DNA from: SAR86 cluster bacterium SAR86E | Lineage (GTDB): Bacteria > Pseudomonadota > Gammaproteobacteria > Magnimaribacterales > D2472 | DNA length: 64,000 bases | Direction of reading: 5' to 3' | Assembly: GCA_000307935.1 (NCBI GenBank) | Contig: AMWX01000012.1 | Span: forward strand, 248,001 to 312,000 | Shown here: positions 61,185 through 64,000 of the stretch, in pieces | How positions within the stretch are numbered: the first letter of the stretch is position 1 | Layout of the letters: each line of letters starts with the position of its first letter | The notes under the pieces: generated by a model | What the model was told of the DNA's origin: nothing | The model's input: the letters and a program-made list of their open reading frames with translations, nothing else | Databases searched by the model: none | Translations under genes and position numbers: made by a program

Positions 61185-62165
61185 ATGTCAAAATATACAA
61201 CTTATGAATACATATGGCTTGATGGGTATCAGCCAGAACCCTCAATGAGAAGCAAGGTTAAAGCAACTGATGCAAGCACGCCTCCAGATTGGTCATTTGA
61301 TGGATCATCAACTCAACAAGCTGAAGGTGGGAGTTCAGACTGTTTGCTCCTACCAGTTCAAACATACGAAAACCCTCATGGTCATGATTTGGTTATGACG
61401 CAAGTTCAATCAGCTGATCACACCACTCATCCAACTAACTTTCGAGCTGCAGCTGAAGAAGTTGTAACGGATGAATGGTGGTTTGGATTTGAACAAGAGT
61501 TTTTCTTTACAGACCCAGAAACTGGAGAACCTCTTGGTTGGGAAAATGGTGAGCCGAGAGCACAAGGAGATTTTTACTGTGGTGTAGGTGCTGGAAATGT
61601 AGTTGGCAGAGAGATATCAGATCATCATCTTCAAGCGTGTTTAGACCTAGGAATTACACTCACAGGAACTAATGCTGAAGTTGCATTAGGGCAATGGGAA
61701 TATCAATGTCTTGGCAAAGGCATTAAAGCAGCAGACGATTTATGGGTAAGCAGATACATGCTTTATAAGATTGCTGAAGAGTATGGTGTGGGAGTAAATA
61801 TTCATCCAAAGCCTAAAACTGGTGATTGGAATGGATCTGGTATGCACACCAACTTCTCAAATGAAGAGATGAGATCTCGAGGTTCAGAAGAATTATTTTC
61901 ATCCATGTGTGAAAAGCTTGGTGAAGTTCATCAAGAAGGAATTGCAGCTTATGGCTCTGATAATGATATGAGATTAACTGGTCTTCATGAAACACAAAGT
62001 ATTGATCAATTCTCTTATGGAGTAAGTGACCGTGGAGCAAGTATAAGAATCCCGGTGTATACAGTCGAGCATAACTGGAATGGCTATTTAGAGGACAGAA
62101 GACCAGCTTCTAACGCAGACCCATATAAAATCCTAGCGCACATAGTTGGAACGCTAACGAAATAA
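61185..62165 (+). CDS. Glutamine synthetase, eukaryotic type (GSII, GlnII-like)
   Basis: This 326-aa enzyme ligates ammonia to glutamate. It starts at ATG 61185 after AGGAG; a longer in-frame start at 61116 lies in the promoter. It is the short GSII type, not the ~470-aa GSI: YEYIWLDGYQPEPSMRSK at the N-terminus, WSFDGSSTQQAEGGSSD (~43-59), WFGFEQEFFF (metal Glu, ~100), YCGVGAGNVVGREISDHH, NAEVALGQWEYQ (~165), DWNGSGMHTNFSNEEMR (~214) and RRPASNADPYKI near the end. GSII lacks the adenylylation control of GSI, so regulation should be transcriptional. It lies behind an NtrC/sigma-54 promoter and upstream of ntrBC, the place normally held by glnA. Confidence 0.95.
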   Translation: MSKYTTYEYIWLDGYQPEPSMRSKVKATDASTPPDWSFDGSSTQQAEGGSSDCLLLPVQTYENPHGHDLVMTQVQSADHTTHPTNFRAAAEEVVTDEWWFGFEQEFFFTDPETGEPLGWENGEPRAQGDFYCGVGAGNVVGREISDHHLQACLDLGITLTGTNAEVALGQWEYQCLGKGIKAADDLWVSRYMLYKIAEEYGVGVNIHPKPKTGDWNGSGMHTNFSNEEMRSRGSEELFSSMCEKLGEVHQEGIAAYGSDNDMRLTGLHETQSIDQFSYGVSDRGASIRIPVYTVEHNWNGYLEDRRPASNADPYKILAHIVGTLTK

Positions 62166-62202
62166 GCAAGAGATTGAATAACTCTTATACAGAGCAATTT
62201 AA

Positions 62203-62227
62203 AAAGCCCTCCTTAAAAGAGGGCTTT
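62203..62227 (+). terminator. Rho-independent terminator between GSII and ntrB
   Basis: AAAGCCCTC (62203-62211) pairs with GAGGGCTTT (62219-62227) around a 7-nt loop, followed by ATTCTTT. It should end most GSII transcripts. ntrB begins 19 bp later, so ntrBC expression probably depends on partial read-through, as in the E. coli glnALG operon. Confidence 0.88.
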
Positions 62228-62246
62228 ATTCTTTAAAGTTTTTTTC

Positions 62247-63335
62247 ATGGATTACTCAGAATTTAAAGCATTTGACAACTTAAATACTGAAATCATTATT
62301 TTAGATGGAGATGATTTCAAGCTACTCTGGATTAATGATGCCGCAAAAGCCGCAAACTGGATTGGCGATTCTTCAAAATTTGAAGACAAATCCATTTCAT
62401 CGTTACTAAATGAAGAAACAGGGCTTCAGATAAATGAAATTCTACAAAAAACTAGAGAGAATTCTGGATCTGTGACCAGAAGAGATTTTGAGATTGTTCA
62501 TCAATCCGGTACTATGAGATCGGTTGACCTAACCATCACTTTTGCAGAGAAAAAAAATCTAATTTTTATAGAAGCGGTAAGCATTGATAACCTCAATAAA
62601 ATCATTGATTCCACAAGAAGTTTCTCAACCCAAAAAATCGCAGCTGGTTTAGCTAGAACCTTAGCTCACGAAGTTAAAAACCCTTTGTCAGGTATTAAAG
62701 GTAGTGCGCAAATTTTAAAGTCAAAATATGTTGATGATTTTTCAAAAAAATTCTTAAAAATAATTGAAGAAGAAACAGATAGGTTAAATGAGATTGTTAC
62801 CAGAATATTAACTCCCGCCAAAAAACCAACCTTTGAATATTTTAACCTTCATGAATCTTTGCAAAGAGTATTAGCATTAAGTAATGCAGAATCTCAAGAA
62901 AACTTATCAATAGATAGAGATTATGATCCAAGCATTCCTGAAATTTACGGAGATAAAAATTTGTTTATTCAGGCTTTAATTAATATTACTCAGAATGCAG
63001 TTCATGCATGCACAAATTTTGCTGAAAACCCCCGTCTCGGCATTCAAACTAAAATCTCTTATCGGCAACCCATTAATGGAACAGTTCATAGCACTTTAGC
63101 TGAAATTATTGTTAAAGATAATGGTCCTGGTATTAGTCCAGAGATTAAAGATCAAATTTTCTTTCCAATGATATCGGGCAAAGAAAATGGTTCAGGCATC
63201 GGCCTATCTATTTCACAAGATATCGTCCGAATCCACGGAGGTGCAATATCATTTGATCGAAAAGATGATCAAACAATGTTTTCAATTTTAATACCTATTT
63301 CAAGCAGTAATATTAATGGAGTTAAGAGTGCCTAA
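62247..63335 (+). CDS. ntrB: Nitrogen regulation sensor histidine kinase NtrB
   Basis: This 362-aa cytoplasmic kinase has an N-terminal PAS-like domain (~15-115), no membrane segment, the H-box LAHEVKNPLSGIKGSA with phospho-accepting His141, and an HATPase_c domain with NITQNAVHAC (N box), VKDNGPGISPEI (G1) and GSGIGLSIS (G2). In low nitrogen it phosphorylates NtrC; PII reverses this. glnB/glnK are not in the window. It overlaps the start of ntrC. Confidence 0.95.
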   Translation: MDYSEFKAFDNLNTEIIILDGDDFKLLWINDAAKAANWIGDSSKFEDKSISSLLNEETGLQINEILQKTRENSGSVTRRDFEIVHQSGTMRSVDLTITFAEKKNLIFIEAVSIDNLNKIIDSTRSFSTQKIAAGLARTLAHEVKNPLSGIKGSAQILKSKYVDDFSKKFLKIIEEETDRLNEIVTRILTPAKKPTFEYFNLHESLQRVLALSNAESQENLSIDRDYDPSIPEIYGDKNLFIQALINITQNAVHACTNFAENPRLGIQTKISYRQPINGTVHSTLAEIIVKDNGPGISPEIKDQIFFPMISGKENGSGIGLSISQDIVRIHGGAISFDRKDDQTMFSILIPISSSNINGVKSA

Positions 63336-64000
63336 AATATGGATCGCTGATGATGATGAGGCTATTCGCATGGTTCTTGAGGAGGGCCTAAAGAGTGCTG
63401 GCCTCGAAATCATTACTTTTGCTGATGGAGAATCATTAATTGATGCTTTAAATGATGATAAACCAGACCTAATAATTTCTGATATAAAAATGCCAGGCAT
63501 GCATGGCTATGACCTTCTAAAACATATCAAGAATAATTATGACAAATTACCAGTCATAATTATGACGGCTTTCACGGATATGCAGGCTGCAATTGATTCT
63601 TATGGGGGTGGTGCTTTTGAATATATTCCAAAACCTTTTGATTTAGAAGAAGCTATTATCACTGTTAAAAAAGCTCTTGAAGAGCATAAAGAGGCTAAGC
63701 CAAAAAAAGTTTCTAAATCAGAGATCATTGGATCGGCACCTTCAATGCAGATCGTCTTTAGATCCATTGGAAAGCTAGCCAACACAAATGCCACTGTTCT
63801 TATTCAAGGAGAATCGGGAACTGGAAAAGAGCTTGTTTCTAAATCATTGCATAAAAATAGTCCAAGGCATGATATGCCATTTATTGCCCTAAACATGGCT
63901 GATATTCCAAAAGAACTCATTGAATCAGAGCTATTTGGTCATGAAAAAGGAGCCTTCACCGGAGCTGTTGAGCAAAGAATTGGTAGGTTCGAACAGGCAA
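63328..64000 (+). CDS. ntrC: Nitrogen regulation response regulator NtrC, 3' end outside window
   Basis: The frame is open to the window edge (224 complete codons). The receiver domain has IADDDEAIR with the acidic pocket, phospho-acceptor Asp52 in ISDIKMPGMHG, and the TAF and PKPFD blocks. A linker leads to the AAA+ domain with Walker A GESGTGKE and the sigma-54 contact motif GAFTGA in ELFGHEKGAFTGAVEQR. The C-terminal Fis-type HTH is beyond the edge. GTG 63328 with GGAG 6 nt upstream is preferred; ATG 63316 is also possible. The GAFTGA motif and the TGCAC-N7-GTGCA sites before GSII agree with each other. Confidence 0.95.
   Translation, partial: MPKIWIADDDEAIRMVLEEGLKSAGLEIITFADGESLIDALNDDKPDLIISDIKMPGMHGYDLLKHIKNNYDKLPVIIMTAFTDMQAAIDSYGGGAFEYIPKPFDLEEAIITVKKALEEHKEAKPKKVSKSEIIGSAPSMQIVFRSIGKLANTNATVLIQGESGTGKELVSKSLHKNSPRHDMPFIALNMADIPKELIESELFGHEKGAFTGAVEQRIGRFEQA

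Noticed and set aside
1-64000. CRISPR arrays, insertion sequences, prophage genes
   Set aside because: No regularly spaced repeat array, transposase, capsid, terminase or complete integrase was found on either strand.

Overview
This 64 kb window is a densely packed, AT-rich chromosomal segment of a Gammaproteobacterium. The gene content and neighbourhoods (lptD-surA-pdxA-rsmA-apaH, gmk-rpoZ-spoT, fis-purH-purD, ubiC-ubiA, MurU/AmgK cell-wall recycling, ntrBC) are gammaproteobacterial. Short intergenic gaps, many 1-4 bp overlaps and several TTG/GTG starts suggest a streamlined marine lineage of the SAR86 kind. That placement is inference; no rRNA gene is present to test it. No insertion sequence, CRISPR array, prophage or complete integrase was seen.

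Layout. 1-6.8 kb: two overlapping small unknown genes, a CIA30-like protein, a secreted S9 peptidase, two saccharopine-dehydrogenase-like reductases and an Old Yellow Enzyme with a SoxR/MerR-type promoter. 6.9-8.3 kb: a glutathione-transferase-like gene bracketed by an intact tRNA-Ile2(CAT) and a 43-bp exact copy of its 3' part, with paired 11-bp-spaced repeats; this looks like the scar or minimal form of a tRNA-integrating element. 8.3-14.6 kb (minus): rpoD, dnaG, ruvX, a TonB-like protein, gshB, rsmE. 14.6-18.9 kb (plus): a histidine phosphatase, fis, purH, purD, coq7. 18.9-26.2 kb (minus): one long unit, an HSDL2-like SDR, amgK, murU, rpe, a DUF192 protein, trpE, trpG, trpD, trpC. 26.3-36.0 kb (plus): an HCCA-isomerase-like protein, lptD, surA, pdxA, rsmA, apaH, cca, a pteridine reductase and a phosphotransferase. 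36.0-37.7 kb (minus): folK, folB, tsaD. Then rpsU-yqeY (plus), a periplasmic amidohydrolase pair (minus), and rph-pyrE-ribE (plus).

43.0-49.2 kb (minus): pyrB, ridA, spoT, rpoZ, gmk, yicC and an epimerase, divergent from recG. 51.3-53.9 kb: a small exported protein, then a coniferyl-aldehyde-dehydrogenase-like gene divergent from a TetR regulator across a perfect 24-bp palindrome. 53.9-57.4 kb (minus): a K+-dependent-type membrane pyrophosphatase, a dicarboxylate/amino-acid symporter and a 56-aa rubredoxin. 57.5-61.1 kb (plus): ubiC, ubiA, a COG3146 acyltransferase, a DUF1249 protein and a YqiA-like esterase. 61.1-64.0 kb: a eukaryotic-type glutamine synthetase (GSII) behind two NtrC-type palindromes and a sigma-54 promoter, a terminator, then ntrB and the start of ntrC, which runs off the window.

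Most genes are housekeeping: replication, transcription, purine/pyrimidine/tryptophan/folate/riboflavin/ubiquinone synthesis, outer-membrane assembly, stringent response. The points most worth follow-up are the tRNA-bounded GST module, the NtrC/sigma-54 control of GSII, the SoxR-like promoter of the Old Yellow Enzyme, the TetR/ALDH palindrome, and the amidohydrolase pair in which one member has lost its metal-binding motif.
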